64,000 bases of DNA from Verrucomicrobiota bacterium (GTDB lineage Bacteria; Verrucomicrobiota; Kiritimatiellia; UBA8416; JABMPJ01). The position numbers and the translations under genes were made by a program. Below, piece by piece: positions 34,757-43,284 of the stretch (position 1 is the first letter of the stretch; every line of letters starts with the position of its first letter). The notes beneath the pieces are model-generated. The model had not been told where the DNA came from, searched no databases, and saw only the letters and a program-made list of their open reading frames with translations. The stretch lies in NCBI GenBank assembly GCA_018648805.1, contig JABGQM010000015.1, forward strand, positions 1-64,000. Reading direction: 5' to 3'.

Positions 34757-36233
34757 CGCTGCGCTCCCTTTGCTTCAGCGCCTGACGGGCCTCGCGCACG
34801 ATGCGATCGGCGTCGGCGCCAATCGCGTCCAGTTTCCAGACCGCCGAGCGGTTGTCCGGATCGTGCATCACGCTTTGGGTCCAATAGTGCTGCGCCTGGT
34901 CGCGTTGGTCCAGCGCATCATACGTATCGCCCATGTGTTCATTCAGGATGGGGTCATCCGGCATGGTGGCCAGAGCGCGCTTCATGTCAGCCAGTGCGGC
35001 CGCGTAGTCGCCCTTGCGGTAGTGCACCCAGGCGCGTGTGTCGAGGTAGGCCGGGCTCTCGGGCTTGATCACCAGGGCGCGCTCAATATAGACCATGGCC
35101 TGCTCCAGGTGCTGGTCGCTCTCGGCCCACATGTAGGCCAGGTAGTTGAGGGCCGAGTCGGCCTTCGGGTCGGCCTCGATGCAGGTGTCGAAGATCGCTT
35201 CGGCCCGGAGGGTCTGTCCTGCACGCTCGCAGGCGGCGCCATAGGTTACATAGTACTCGGTCGAGAGCGTGCTGCCGGGGGTCGTTCGGGCCAGCCGCTC
35301 AATCTCGGCAAAGGTGTCGACCGCGTCCCGTGCACGGTTGGCCGTGCTGTAGGCCAGGCCCAGACTGAAGAGCAGGCGCGTGTTGCGCGGATGTTGCGCG
35401 TGGCCTTCTTCCATGCGGGCGACCGCTTCCGCGTGGCGTTCCAGGAACATCAGCGTGGCGCCCAGCTTGGTGAACGTCTCGGCCGGCGGGTCGTCGCACC
35501 GGCTGGCGTCCTCGAAGGAGCGAACGGCGTCTTCGAGCTGGGTCAGCTCGAGGTGAATCTGGCCCGCGAGGTTGTGCAGCACCGGCGTGACCGTGTCGCC
35601 GCCCGCCTCGATGAGTAGTTTGAAATAGAGCAGGGCCTGATCGAGCTTCTTCTTGCCGATCAGTTGCCGGCCGCGCGTTGAGAGCATCTGCCGCAGGACC
35701 GGCTCGTCACTCGCGTGGATGCCGCGGCGGAGCGCAGCCCGGGCGGCGTCATCGTCGTCACGATGGATATGGATCTTGGCGACCGAGGCATACAGGGCGC
35801 CCTGTTCCGGGGAGAGCTCAATCGCCTTCTCGAAGTTGGTTACGGCCAGATCGAGCTGGCCGGCCAGCTGACAGGTGATGGCCAGGTCCACGCGCGGCTG
35901 CAGGGCGTCCGGATTGTGCTGGCAGGAGGTCTCCAGAGCGGCGATGGCCTTGGAGGGCTGCCGCCCCATGAGGTAGCCTACCGCGATCTTGGAGTGGATG
36001 CGGTGGCGGGTGGGATCGTATTGCGAGGCCAGCTCGAATTCCTGGATGGCCTCCGGAGAGTGCGGGCCGTCGCTCTGCTCGTAGAACGAGCCCAGGGCAA
36101 AATGGGCCATGGCCGCCGCGAGGTCGTGCTCATCGCGCGTGAGCGTGAGCGAGACCTCGTGCGTAGAGGTGCGCGGGGTACGGCATCCGCCAGCCAGTAT
36201 GAGCGCGCCAAAAAGTACAATGCGAGCCCGCAT
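34749..36233 (-). CDS. TPR-repeat lipoprotein
   Basis: 494 residues. A lipoprotein signal with lipobox LAGGC (Cys17) is followed by about a dozen TPR units across the protein, such as HFALGSFYEQSDGPHSPEAI, NLAGQIHLELTQLEDAVRSF and DTRAWVHYRKGDYAAALADM. It is probably an envelope scaffold. It overlaps and precedes the GT4 gene; TPR lipoproteins often partner polysaccharide export. Substrate or partner is not visible in the sequence. Confidence 0.8.
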   Translation of the reverse strand: MRARIVLFGALILAGGCRTPRTSTHEVSLTLTRDEHDLAAAMAHFALGSFYEQSDGPHSPEAIQEFELASQYDPTRHRIHSKIAVGYLMGRQPSKAIAALETSCQHNPDALQPRVDLAITCQLAGQLDLAVTNFEKAIELSPEQGALYASVAKIHIHRDDDDAARAALRRGIHASDEPVLRQMLSTRGRQLIGKKKLDQALLYFKLLIEAGGDTVTPVLHNLAGQIHLELTQLEDAVRSFEDASRCDDPPAETFTKLGATLMFLERHAEAVARMEEGHAQHPRNTRLLFSLGLAYSTANRARDAVDTFAEIERLARTTPGSTLSTEYYVTYGAACERAGQTLRAEAIFDTCIEADPKADSALNYLAYMWAESDQHLEQAMVYIERALVIKPESPAYLDTRAWVHYRKGDYAAALADMKRALATMPDDPILNEHMGDTYDALDQRDQAQHYWTQSVMHDPDNRSAVWKLDAIGADADRIVREARQALKQRERSGE

Positions 36234-36309
36234 AGCGCCATGCCTTTACACCGGGGCGGGACGCTACATGAGCGTCCGCCTGCGGCGGTAGTTACGGCAA
36301 GAGAGAAGC

Positions 36310-36399
36310 CTACTTGTTCTTGTGACGATCAGCACGCTTACGCTTACGGTACTTGTGCTTCGTCATTTTCTTGAGGCGCTTTTTCTTAATTGAACCCAC
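36310..36399 (-). CDS. COX24/AURKAIP1-domain very small basic protein
   Basis: 29 residues from a GTG start, almost all basic: GSIKKKRLKKMTKHKYRKRK, then RADRHKNK. This matches the tiny bacterial proteins carrying the COX24/AURKAIP1 C-terminal domain, a ribosome-associated motif reported in Bacteroidota and the PVC group. AGGGAG sits at the right distance before the GTG. It follows hisG after 27 bases. Probably a small ribosomal protein. Confidence 0.8.
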   Translation of the reverse strand: MGSIKKKRLKKMTKHKYRKRKRADRHKNK

Positions 36400-36426
36400 G
36401 TTGCTCTCCCTTACCTGCCCTGGCAG

Positions 36427-37311
36427 CTAGGCGATGACCTTATTCAGCGGCAGCTCAATGATGCCTTCCGCCCCTGCCTTCTTCAGTTGCGGGATGATCT
36501 CCCGCACGACTTTCTCTTCCACAACCGTTTCGATCGCCACCCACTCGCTGTCCTGCAAGTGGTTGACGGTCGGTGCATGCAGTGAGGGGAGGATGCCACT
36601 CAGCATCTCCACATCACCAGCTTTGGCATTCATCTTCAGCAATACCTTGCTCTCGGCGGCGAGGGCGCCGGTCAGGAGCAGGGCCAACTGTTCAACCTTG
36701 GCACGTTTCCAGGGATCTTCCCAGGCGGTGCGGTTCACGATGAAGCGGGTTGTGGACTCAAGAACGGTTTCGACGATGCGAAGATTGTTGGCGCGCAGGG
36801 ACGAACCGGTCTCGGTCAGCTCCACGATCGCATCCACCAGCTCGGGGCATTTCACCTCGGTGGCGCCCCATGAGAACTCGACCTCGGCGGTCACGCCGTT
36901 CTTGGCCAGGTAGCGTTCGGTCAGGCCCACGGCTTCGGTTGCAATGCGTTTGCCTTCAAGATCTTTGACCGACTGGATGTCGGAGGCCTCGGGCACGGCC
37001 ACGACCCACTGTACCGGACGAAAGCCCTGCTTGGCATACAGGAGGGCGCATACCTCGACCACGTCAGAGGCGTTCTCCACGATCCAGTCATGGCCCGTGA
37101 TGCCCGCATCCAGTACGCCGTGTTCTACATAGCGGCTGATTTCCTGGGCGCGGATCAGGCGGGAATCGAGGTCCGGGTCATCGATAGTAGGCAGATAGGA
37201 TCGTGAGCTGGTATGGATATTGAAACCGGCCTTGCGGAAGATGGTGAAGGTCGCTTCCTGGAGGCTGCCCTTCGGCAGACCCAGTACCAATTGCTTTTCA
37301 GTCGTAGTCAT
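36427..37311 (-). CDS. hisG: ATP phosphoribosyltransferase, long form
   Basis: 294 residues, the HisG-long type with its own C-terminal regulatory domain. [58 protein letters not shown] and [20 protein letters not shown] are the catalytic-domain motifs; the last 75 residues are the ACT-like histidine-feedback domain. It catalyses the first step of histidine synthesis. No other his genes are adjacent. Confidence 0.95.
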   Translation of the reverse strand: MTTTEKQLVLGLPKGSLQEATFTIFRKAGFNIHTSSRSYLPTIDDPDLDSRLIRAQEISRYVEHGVLDAGITGHDWIVENASDVVEVCALLYAKQGFRPVQWVVAVPEASDIQSVKDLEGKRIATEAVGLTERYLAKNGVTAEVEFSWGATEVKCPELVDAIVELTETGSSLRANNLRIVETVLESTTRFIVNRTAWEDPWKRAKVEQLALLLTGALAAESKVLLKMNAKAGDVEMLSGILPSLHAPTVNHLQDSEWVAIETVVEEKVVREIIPQLKKAGAEGIIELPLNKVIA

Positions 37312-37399
37312 TCAGTTGCTCTTGTGGCTCAAAAATTGAGAAACGGGGGATACTAGGCGAATTGCGGCCCCACGTCCACCCTCTAAATCAGGAAAAAGC

Positions 37400-37435
37400 C
37401 AACTGCCCACTGCTCACTGCCCACTGCTCACTTCC
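37400..37435. repeat. Degenerate heptamer tract overlapping the purN stop
   Basis: Units CACTGCC and CACTGCT in tandem (AACTGCCCACTGCTCACTGC onward). The tract runs into the purN reading frame and supplies its last codons and its TGA stop. Confidence 0.7.
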
Positions 37436-38055
37436 CCTTCCCGAACTTCAACGCGCCGTCCAACAACGTTGAGCCGCCCGGCGGCCAGCAGGCGCAAGGC
37501 CTCGGGATAGGCCAGGTGCTCCTCGATCTGGATGCGCGCGTGTAGTGTTTCGGGCGTATCGCCCGGCTCGACCGGTACGCAGCGTTGCACGATGATCGGA
37601 CCGGTATCGGTGCCCTCATCCACAAAATGGACCGTGCAGCCAGCCACGCGCGTGCCGTACTCAAGGGCCTGCTTCCAGGAGGCCATGCCCGGAAAGGCCG
37701 GCAGGAGGGCGGGGTGAATATTGAGGACGCGCTGCGGAAAGGCCTTCAGCATGGCGGGTTTGACGATGCGCATGAAGCCGGCCAGCACCACGCAGGTGGC
37801 GCCATGCGCCTGCAGCACGCGGATATACTCCGTCTCCGCCGCGCCATCCAGCTTCGTCTTGAATGGCGCGGCGCTGATGAAGCGGCCCGGAATCCCGTGT
37901 GTGGCGGCCCGCTCAAGGATGCGTGCATCCTCTACGTCGGTCAGCACACACACCACCTCGGCATCCAGCGCACCCGCCTCAATCGCATCGATGATCGACT
38001 GCGCATTGCTGCCGCTACCCGACCCCAGAACCCCGATCTTCAGCTTCTCGCCCAT
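37414..38055 (-). CDS. purN: Phosphoribosylglycinamide formyltransferase
   Basis: 213 residues from MGEKLKIGVLGSGSGSNAQS. Motifs: GSGSGSNAQSIIDAI, LAGFMRIVKPAMLKAFPQRVLNIHPALLPAFPG with the catalytic Asn-Ile-His, and GCTVHFVDEGTDTGPIIVQ with the catalytic Asp. It formylates GAR in purine synthesis using 10-formyl-THF. The open frame starts 29 codons earlier, but this start has GGAG before it and fits the family. The final residues EVSSGQ are encoded by the heptamer tract. Confidence 0.94.
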   Translation of the reverse strand: MGEKLKIGVLGSGSGSNAQSIIDAIEAGALDAEVVCVLTDVEDARILERAATHGIPGRFISAAPFKTKLDGAAETEYIRVLQAHGATCVVLAGFMRIVKPAMLKAFPQRVLNIHPALLPAFPGMASWKQALEYGTRVAGCTVHFVDEGTDTGPIIVQRCVPVEPGDTPETLHARIQIEEHLAYPEALRLLAAGRLNVVGRRVEVREGEVSSGQ

Positions 38056-38165
38056 GTTGTGTCTCCAAGTAGACCCGGAAATTATCACGCCCCCCAATCC
38101 GCACCAAGTAGAATCCGGACTTGAAGCCCGTTCCCGAGTCATCTACCATGCCCCTCCTTCATCAA

Positions 38166-38242
38166 GGGCGATTAGCTCAGTTGGCTAGAGCGCCTGGTTT
38201 ACACCCAGGTTGTCACAGGTTCGAGTCCTGTATCGCCCACCA
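38166..38242 (+). tRNA. tRNA-Val (anticodon TAC)
   Basis: A complete cloverleaf: acceptor GGGCGAT pairs with ATCGCCC, D-arm TTAGCTCAGTTGGCTAGAGC, anticodon stem CCTGG/CCAGG with loop TTTACAC giving TAC, T-arm ACAGGTTCGAGTCCTGT, and an encoded CCA. No intron or mismatch of note. A set of hairpin repeats begins at the CCA itself. Confidence 0.97.
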
Positions 38243-38317
38243 TACTCCGCTCGGAGCGGCAGCGGAGAGCGGAGTATGCCCTTCGTAGCTCAAGCGAAGC
38301 GCAGAGCGAAGTAGGGC
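38241..38317. repeat. Two hairpin repeats abutting the tRNA-Val 3-prime end
   Basis: CATACTCCGCTC (38241-38252) pairs with GAGCGGAGTATG (38267-38278). GCCCTTCGTAGCTC (38278-38291) pairs with GAGCGAAGTAGGGC (38304-38317) with one mismatch. The first may act as tRNA terminator, although no T-run follows. The first arm includes the CA of the encoded CCA. Confidence 0.65.
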
Positions 38318-38351
38318 ATTTGCAAGCCAACCTGACGAAGGAAACCATATT

Positions 38352-39791
38352 ATGTCGACTCTACACAAACCAAACATACTCATCTTCATGTCCGACGATC
38401 AGGGGCCCTGGGCGATGAACTGCGCCGGAACCCCGGAGCTGCGCACGCCGAACCTTAACCGGCTGGCCGAGGAGGGGATCCGCTTTGAGAACTTCTTCTG
38501 CGCCAGCCCGGTCTGCTCACCGGCGCGGGCTAGTTTTCTGACCGGTCGTATTCCCTCTCAGCATGGTGTGCACGATTGGATCTGTCATGGCAACATCGTT
38601 GACCCCGAGAACCGCACCGGTGGGGGTCCGGATACGCGGATTGAATACCTTGAGGGGCTGACCGCCTTCACCGACGTTCTTGCCGGCAACGGCTACTCCT
38701 GCGGGCTCTCCGGCAAATGGCATCTTGGGGCGAGTGATGTTCCTCAGAAGAGCCATGAGTTCTGGTGTGTCCACTCCCGCGGCGGTGACAACTATACGAA
38801 CTACTGGGTTTATGACAACAGCACGGAGGTCGTTAACAAGACGCAGTACGTTACCGACTTCTTTACCGACCGTGCCATCGATTATCTCGACAGCCGTAAG
38901 GGCAACGCGCAGCCTTTCTGTCTGAGCGTGCACTACACCGCGCCGCACGCCCCGTGGAAGCAGGAGGAGCAACCGGCCGATATATGGGACTCCTATGCCG
39001 ACACTGAGTTTTCTCTGCCGGTGGAGCCGCCTCATCCGTGGCGGGGCTGGGACCCGACGCCTGAAGCACGGCACAGGACCATCCAGGGCTACTACACTAC
39101 GATTACGGCCATGGATCGGGCTATCGGACGCGTTCTTGATAAGTTGGATGCTCTGGGAATGGCTGAAGATACCATCGTGATCTTCACCAGTGACAACGGT
39201 TACAGCGTAGGGCATCACGGTATTCTCCATAAGGGCAACGGTACCTTTCCGCTCAACCTGCTCGAAGCGTCGGTCAAGGTGCCCTTCATCGCCCGGTTCC
39301 CGGGGCACTTCGAGGCCGGCACCGTCAACAGCGATCTGGTGAGCCACTATGATTTCATGCCCACGCTGTTAGACTATCTCGGGTTCGAGAATCCTGAAGC
39401 CGATAAGCTGCCCGGTCGAAGCTTCGCCAAGGTTCTGCGCGGCGAAGCACTCAACTGGGAGGATGAGGGCATCGTTATCTGTGACGAGTATGGGCCCAAC
39501 CGAATGTTCCGCACCAAGGAGTGGAAGTACAACCACCGCTATCCTGATGGCCCGCACGAGCTCTATCATCTGGCTGAGGACCCGAAGGAACGTGTGAACC
39601 TCCTTGATGACCCGGCGCATGCCGATGTGCAGGATGCCATGTGTTCACGACTCGACCAGTGGTTTGAGAAGTATGTCACCCCGGAACGTGATGGCGCCGC
39701 TCTCTACGCTTGTAAGGGGCGAGGACAACGGGACCTCGTCGGCAAGGGAGCGAGTGGGGTGACCGTGTTTGAACCCAGGGACGATGTCTGA
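38352..39791 (+). CDS. Sulfatase (S1 family, arylsulfatase-like), no signal peptide
   Basis: 479 residues. Metal-binding SDDQGPW near the start, and the sulfatase signature CSPARASFLTGR whose Cys55 is the formylglycine site (C-x-P-x-R form). GLSGKWHLG, HYTAPHAPW and TSDNGYSVGHHG are further active-site segments. It hydrolyses sulfate esters, probably from a sugar. There is no signal peptide or Tat motif, so it would act in the cytoplasm on imported oligosaccharide. Its stop overlaps the start of the next gene by one base. Confidence 0.92.
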   Translation: MSTLHKPNILIFMSDDQGPWAMNCAGTPELRTPNLNRLAEEGIRFENFFCASPVCSPARASFLTGRIPSQHGVHDWICHGNIVDPENRTGGGPDTRIEYLEGLTAFTDVLAGNGYSCGLSGKWHLGASDVPQKSHEFWCVHSRGGDNYTNYWVYDNSTEVVNKTQYVTDFFTDRAIDYLDSRKGNAQPFCLSVHYTAPHAPWKQEEQPADIWDSYADTEFSLPVEPPHPWRGWDPTPEARHRTIQGYYTTITAMDRAIGRVLDKLDALGMAEDTIVIFTSDNGYSVGHHGILHKGNGTFPLNLLEASVKVPFIARFPGHFEAGTVNSDLVSHYDFMPTLLDYLGFENPEADKLPGRSFAKVLRGEALNWEDEGIVICDEYGPNRMFRTKEWKYNHRYPDGPHELYHLAEDPKERVNLLDDPAHADVQDAMCSRLDQWFEKYVTPERDGAALYACKGRGQRDLVGKGASGVTVFEPRDDV

Positions 39792-40588
39792 TGGGAGTGG
39801 CGAGCGCAGAGCGGGAAATGACCGAATCCGATTGGCATGGTTATACCAAGCAGGCGTTCAAGCTGGATGAGCACCCATGCTTTGTTGTGGCGCCCACTAT
39901 CGCCGCTCCGGGCAAGCCGTGGGTCTGGCGCACATCGTTTCCCGAGTTCCATTCGGAGATCGACCGGGAGCTGCTGCGTCTCGGCTGGCATGTGGGCTTC
40001 ATCGGTGTGGTTGATATGCTGGGATGCGATGCGGCACTGGATCTCATGGACCGCTTCTATGACGTACTGCTCAGCGAGTGGGGTCTGGCCCATCGGCCGG
40101 CATTGGAAGCGGTGAGTCGAGGCGGCTTGCATGCTTACCGCTATGCCGCTCGCCGCCCCGGACGCGTGGCCTGTATTTACGCGGATACTCCGGTCATGGA
40201 CCTCAAGAGCTGGCCGGTCAAATGCCATGATGGAGAGGCGCAGGTAGAGGACGCGATCAAGCACTATGGCTTCGAAGACCACGCGGCCCTGACGGCCTAT
40301 CGGGAAAATCCGATGGATCTCCTCGCTGTCATTGCCGAGGCCGGGATTCCATTGCGCCATCTTGTGTCCCTGAACGATGAAGTCGTGCCGCCGCAGGAGA
40401 ACACGCTTGAGGCTCAGCGCCGCCTCCAGGCGATGGGGCACGATATGGAGGTCGTCACCGTTGCCACCGGTACTCCCGAGAGCAAGGGGCACCACTTTCC
40501 CCTGGCGTACGTATTTGAATCCGCCCGGTTCATCGCCCGCCACTCCTATGTGCTGCCCGAGGCGAAAGAGTACTACGCCTTGCGCTAA
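39791..40588 (+). CDS. Alpha/beta hydrolase-like protein, partner of the sulfatase
   Basis: 265 residues. The likely nucleophile is Ser109 in EAVSRGGLHAYRYAARRP, where the elbow reads V-S-R-G-G rather than the classical G-x-S-x-G. The acid may be Asp in SLNDEVVPP and the base His in SKGHHFPL. No signal peptide. Its start overlaps the sulfatase stop, so both should be made together. An esterase or deacetylase for sugar substrates is likely, but this is inference from context. Confidence 0.65.
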   Translation: MGVASAEREMTESDWHGYTKQAFKLDEHPCFVVAPTIAAPGKPWVWRTSFPEFHSEIDRELLRLGWHVGFIGVVDMLGCDAALDLMDRFYDVLLSEWGLAHRPALEAVSRGGLHAYRYAARRPGRVACIYADTPVMDLKSWPVKCHDGEAQVEDAIKHYGFEDHAALTAYRENPMDLLAVIAEAGIPLRHLVSLNDEVVPPQENTLEAQRRLQAMGHDMEVVTVATGTPESKGHHFPLAYVFESARFIARHSYVLPEAKEYYALR

Positions 40589-40599
40589 GGTGTCGCTAA

Positions 40600-40818
40600 T
40601 GCGATGTCGGCATCATGGAGGTCAGCGTGGATGGCGGTGAAGCAATACGACTGGATGGGTTCACAATCCACAGTCCCGGTCTGCACTTGCCAACCGTGAT
40701 GATGCTGGCCGATGAGCTCGATCACGGGGCACACACCGTGCGTGTGCGCATTGCCGATGATCATCACTCTAAAAGCGTGGGCCATGCCATTCGAATCACG
40801 CATGTATTGCTGAACTAA
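40600..40818 (+). pseudogene. Remnant of an SGNH-hydrolase-type C-terminal beta domain
   Basis: An in-frame stretch of 72 codons ending in a stop, opened by a stop codon at 40597 and lacking a good ribosome site. EVSVDGGEAIRLDGFT, then SPGLHLPTVMMLADELDHG, HTVRVRIADDH and GHAIRITHVLLN recall the C-terminal beta-sandwich that accompanies SGNH/GDSL esterases in PVC bacteria. The catalytic domain is missing, so this is probably a decayed gene end left beside the hydrolase. An ATG at 40615 could still allow a 67-residue product. Confidence 0.5.
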
Positions 40819-40824
40819 CGCAGT

Positions 40825-41421
40825 CTACAGCGTGTATCGAATGCCAACGGTATAGGGGCGATCGTTCTGCCAGGTTGTTCCCGTGGCGTAAGCTCCGTAG
40901 CCCGCGGCCGTGTTCTCGTAGGTGACGTCCCAGTTCCACTCGATATCGGCGGTGATGCCGTTGAGCGTTGTCGTCGCCTTACCGCTGTAGAGTTCGCCGC
41001 CTGAGATGCTGGCGTCGGCCCCGATGGTATAGCCCCCGTCCATCGTATAATCACCTGTGCCGGCAATGTCGCCATAGCAGGCAGCGAGAGCTTGCACATC
41101 GAGGTTGAAAGCCACCGCTCTCGTTCCTCCGCTGAACAGCGTCGTGGTGCCAAGCGATCCTTCCACTCTCCCGCCGCACGTTCCGCTGATTCCGAAAGCA
41201 GTCACCTGGAGGTCCAGAAGGTCGGGGTCGTTGGCCTGTGGCGACCGAAGAACTCTCGGGAAGCTGTCCTGATGTGCCGCGATGAGAAAGCCCTGGATGT
41301 CGGGTGGTGATAGCGTCGGGTCGCGTCCTGTCGTCCCGCCACTCTCGCTACAACCTGCAACGAGTAGCGCCACGGCACCGGTCATTGCCAAGCTGAATAC
41401 CAGACGTTTGAGTCCTCGCAT
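40825..41421 (-). CDS. Lipoprotein of unknown function
   Basis: 198 residues from the ATG that lies 6 bases after AAGGAG; an earlier ATG overlaps this ribosome site. Lipoprotein signal with lipobox LVAGC (Cys24), then SESGG. The mature part is rich in Gly, Thr and beta-strand patterns, with two further cysteines (GTCGGR, AACYGD) that could form a disulfide. It ends WQNDRPYTVGIRYTL. No family recognised. It stands alone between the esterase remnant and MarC. Confidence 0.65.
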   Translation of the reverse strand: MRGLKRLVFSLAMTGAVALLVAGCSESGGTTGRDPTLSPPDIQGFLIAAHQDSFPRVLRSPQANDPDLLDLQVTAFGISGTCGGRVEGSLGTTTLFSGGTRAVAFNLDVQALAACYGDIAGTGDYTMDGGYTIGADASISGGELYSGKATTTLNGITADIEWNWDVTYENTAAGYGAYATGTTWQNDRPYTVGIRYTL

Positions 41422-41649
41422 CTGCATCTCCTTCTTCTAGGGTGATCTGTTTGGAGCTATATAGATGCAGATTACGTGCCATGAGGGCTGTTCGGCTTCC
41501 AGAAGTCGAGAAAGTGCTATTTGGCCGGATAATGCGGCTGTGCAGCACAAAGAGGTGCCTCATCTGTCTCGGTACCTATGTCCCTCCGTTGCGAATGAGA
41601 CACGCGCAGCAGATGGTATGCCGTGTTGCTTAGGGACGGGCCATGATCA

Positions 41650-42258
41650 TCAGGGCTGCACGGTCATGAAGTTCCGGATACCGGTGAAGATCATCTGAGA
41701 GGACATCGCCGCGAGGATCAGGCCGGTGACCTTGCTGATAATCCGTAGCTGAGCCTTGCCCACGATTCTTTCGACCTGTGTGGCGACGAGCAGCAGACAT
41801 CCGAGCAAACTGATCGAAAGGGCGATGGCGACAGTGCCTGCCACCCTCTGACCCACACTGGCCGTATCCGCACCAAGCACAAGCAGTACGCCGATGACAG
41901 CAGGGCCTACAATGATCGGCATCGCGAAGGGCACGACCGCGGAGTCGCTCTCGCCTGTCGGTGTTGCCGGGGCTTTTCCCTGAACCAGATTGATCGCATT
42001 CAGAAAGAGCAGCGCCCCGGCACCAATGCGAAAGGCATCCAGTGTGATGCCAAAGAGTGAGAAGATCGCCGAACCGAAAAAGTAGACCGCAAAGCAGATG
42101 ACCGCCACAGCCGCCGTCGCACGCAAGGCAAAGGCCCGCCGTCGGGTGGCGTCATATTCATTCGTGATTCCCAGAAAAATCGACAAGATCAAGAAAGGCG
42201 TGAAGATAAAGAGAATCTTCAGCGAGGTCTCCATCACAAAGACAATCAGCTCATTCAT
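41650..42258 (-). CDS. MarC-family integral membrane protein
   Basis: 202 residues with six membrane helices. FTPFLILSIFLGITNEYDATRRRAFALRATA resembles the N-terminus of MarC (UPF0056), followed by FGITLDAFRIGAGALLFLNAINLVQG and FAMPIIVGPAVIG, the family hallmark around the middle. MarC proteins were once linked to multiple antibiotic resistance, but their transport role remains unclear. Monocistronic. Confidence 0.9.
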   Translation of the reverse strand: MNELIVFVMETSLKILFIFTPFLILSIFLGITNEYDATRRRAFALRATAAVAVICFAVYFFGSAIFSLFGITLDAFRIGAGALLFLNAINLVQGKAPATPTGESDSAVVPFAMPIIVGPAVIGVLLVLGADTASVGQRVAGTVAIALSISLLGCLLLVATQVERIVGKAQLRIISKVTGLILAAMSSQMIFTGIRNFMTVQP

Positions 42259-42332
42259 AGCCGGGATCCTACATCACGTTGTTCTCCTTTAGCCATCTGA
42301 AACCGTGTGAGGCAGCAGCGGCGAGCCGCTGC

Positions 42333-42366
42333 AGTGGCGAGTGGCGAGGGGCAGGTGGCGAGGGAA
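42333..42366. repeat. Short GTGGCGA heptamer tract
   Basis: AGTGGCGAGTGGCGAGGGGC followed by AGGTGGCGAGGG, the same style of degenerate 7-nt tract as at 14844, 33602 and 37400 but with a different word. Confidence 0.55.
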
Positions 42367-42409
42367 GAGGTGCGAGTTCAGGATATAGCTAGACGTTGTC
42401 AGAAAAGGG

Positions 42410-42547
42410 AAGGTAGGGCCCGCACTCCGTGCGGGCCGGGCCTAAGGCATGTGCAAGATCAGAGACAGGGAGGTGATCCTCGCTTCTTCTGCCACTTCGT
42501 TACGCATCTCCTGCTCGCGGCCCGCGGCGGAGCGCGGGCCCTACCTT
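42410..42547. repeat. Inverted repeat element, AAGGTAGGGCCCGC arms
   Basis: AAGGTAGGGCCCGC (42410-42423) and GCGGGCCCTACCTT (42534-42547) are perfect inverses 110 bp apart; short GC-rich hairpins (CCCGCACTCCGTGCGGG) lie inside. No reading frame is convincing here. With 42333-42366 and the TGCGCA element it accounts for the 455-bp gap between MarC and yjbQ. Confidence 0.65.
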
Positions 42548-42588
42548 CTGTTCGTAGGCCCGGGCCACCGATCAAGGTGAACCCGGCG

Positions 42589-42629
42589 TGCGCAAACAGG
42601 ACAATCTCTGTGCGCGGAAACGGGTAGTC
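42589..42629 (+). promoter_or_regulatory. TGCGCA-22-TGCGCA element, copy 1 (yjbQ)
   Basis: TGCGCAAACAGG at 42589, then a second core TGCGCG at 42611, exactly 22 bp later, then CGGGTAGTC. The second core has one change from TGCGCA. It ends about 85 bases before the yjbQ start. Same architecture as copies at 50329, 59783 and 63710. Confidence 0.65.
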
Positions 42630-42713
42630 CCCTGCTCGGCTTTGTCATAGAGTATGGGTGCGATAGACGATCTGATTCTAACAGGAAGACAAACAGGAGA
42701 AGGGAAACCGCTC

Positions 42714-43214
42714 ATGAGTGTACATATTGGCAAAATCGAAGTGCAGTCGAAGGATCACATGCCACATTTTCACGAGATCACCGACGCGGTGAAGAAGATT
42801 GTGGCCGAATCCGGCATCCAGAACGGGCTGGTCACGGTCTATTCCCACCACACCACTTGCTCGGTCATTACCCAGGAGTGTTCACACGACCTGAACTTCT
42901 TTGGTCGCGAATACCTGCAGGTGGACCTGATCGAAACCATGGAGAAGCTGATTCCCACCTGCCGCACTGAGGGGCAGTATCACCATCCGGGCCCCAAGCA
43001 CATCGAGTTCGCGCTCACCTTCCCCGACGAGGAGCCCAAGGGCAGTCTGAACACCGACGCGCACCTTCGCTCCTGTTTCTTCGGCCGCTCCGAAAGCATC
43101 GTGCTTGAAAAGGGCAAACTCTCGCTGGGCGATTTCGGGTTCATCTATTTCATCGACTGGGACCAGGTCCGCGAACGCAAACGCGTCACAGAAGTGCTGA
43201 TCATGGGCGAATAG
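42714..43214 (+). CDS. YjbQ/UPF0047 family protein
   Basis: 166 residues from MSVHIGKIEVQS. SGIQNGLVTVYSHHTTCSVI is the UPF0047 signature, followed by GQYHHPGPKHIEF; the fold end is LSLGDFGFIYFIDWDQVRERKRV. E. coli YjbQ has weak thiamine-phosphate synthase activity, but the true role is unknown. AGGAGAAGGG precedes this ATG; the frame is open 20 codons further up. A TGCGCA element lies upstream. Confidence 0.85.
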   Translation: MSVHIGKIEVQSKDHMPHFHEITDAVKKIVAESGIQNGLVTVYSHHTTCSVITQECSHDLNFFGREYLQVDLIETMEKLIPTCRTEGQYHHPGPKHIEFALTFPDEEPKGSLNTDAHLRSCFFGRSESIVLEKGKLSLGDFGFIYFIDWDQVRERKRVTEVLIMGE

Positions 43215-43284
43215 ATCACGTAGTGGGTTGCTGTAGCGGAAGGGAAACAGCTCTTACGGTGACAGGTAAGGATGTGTGTGCATC

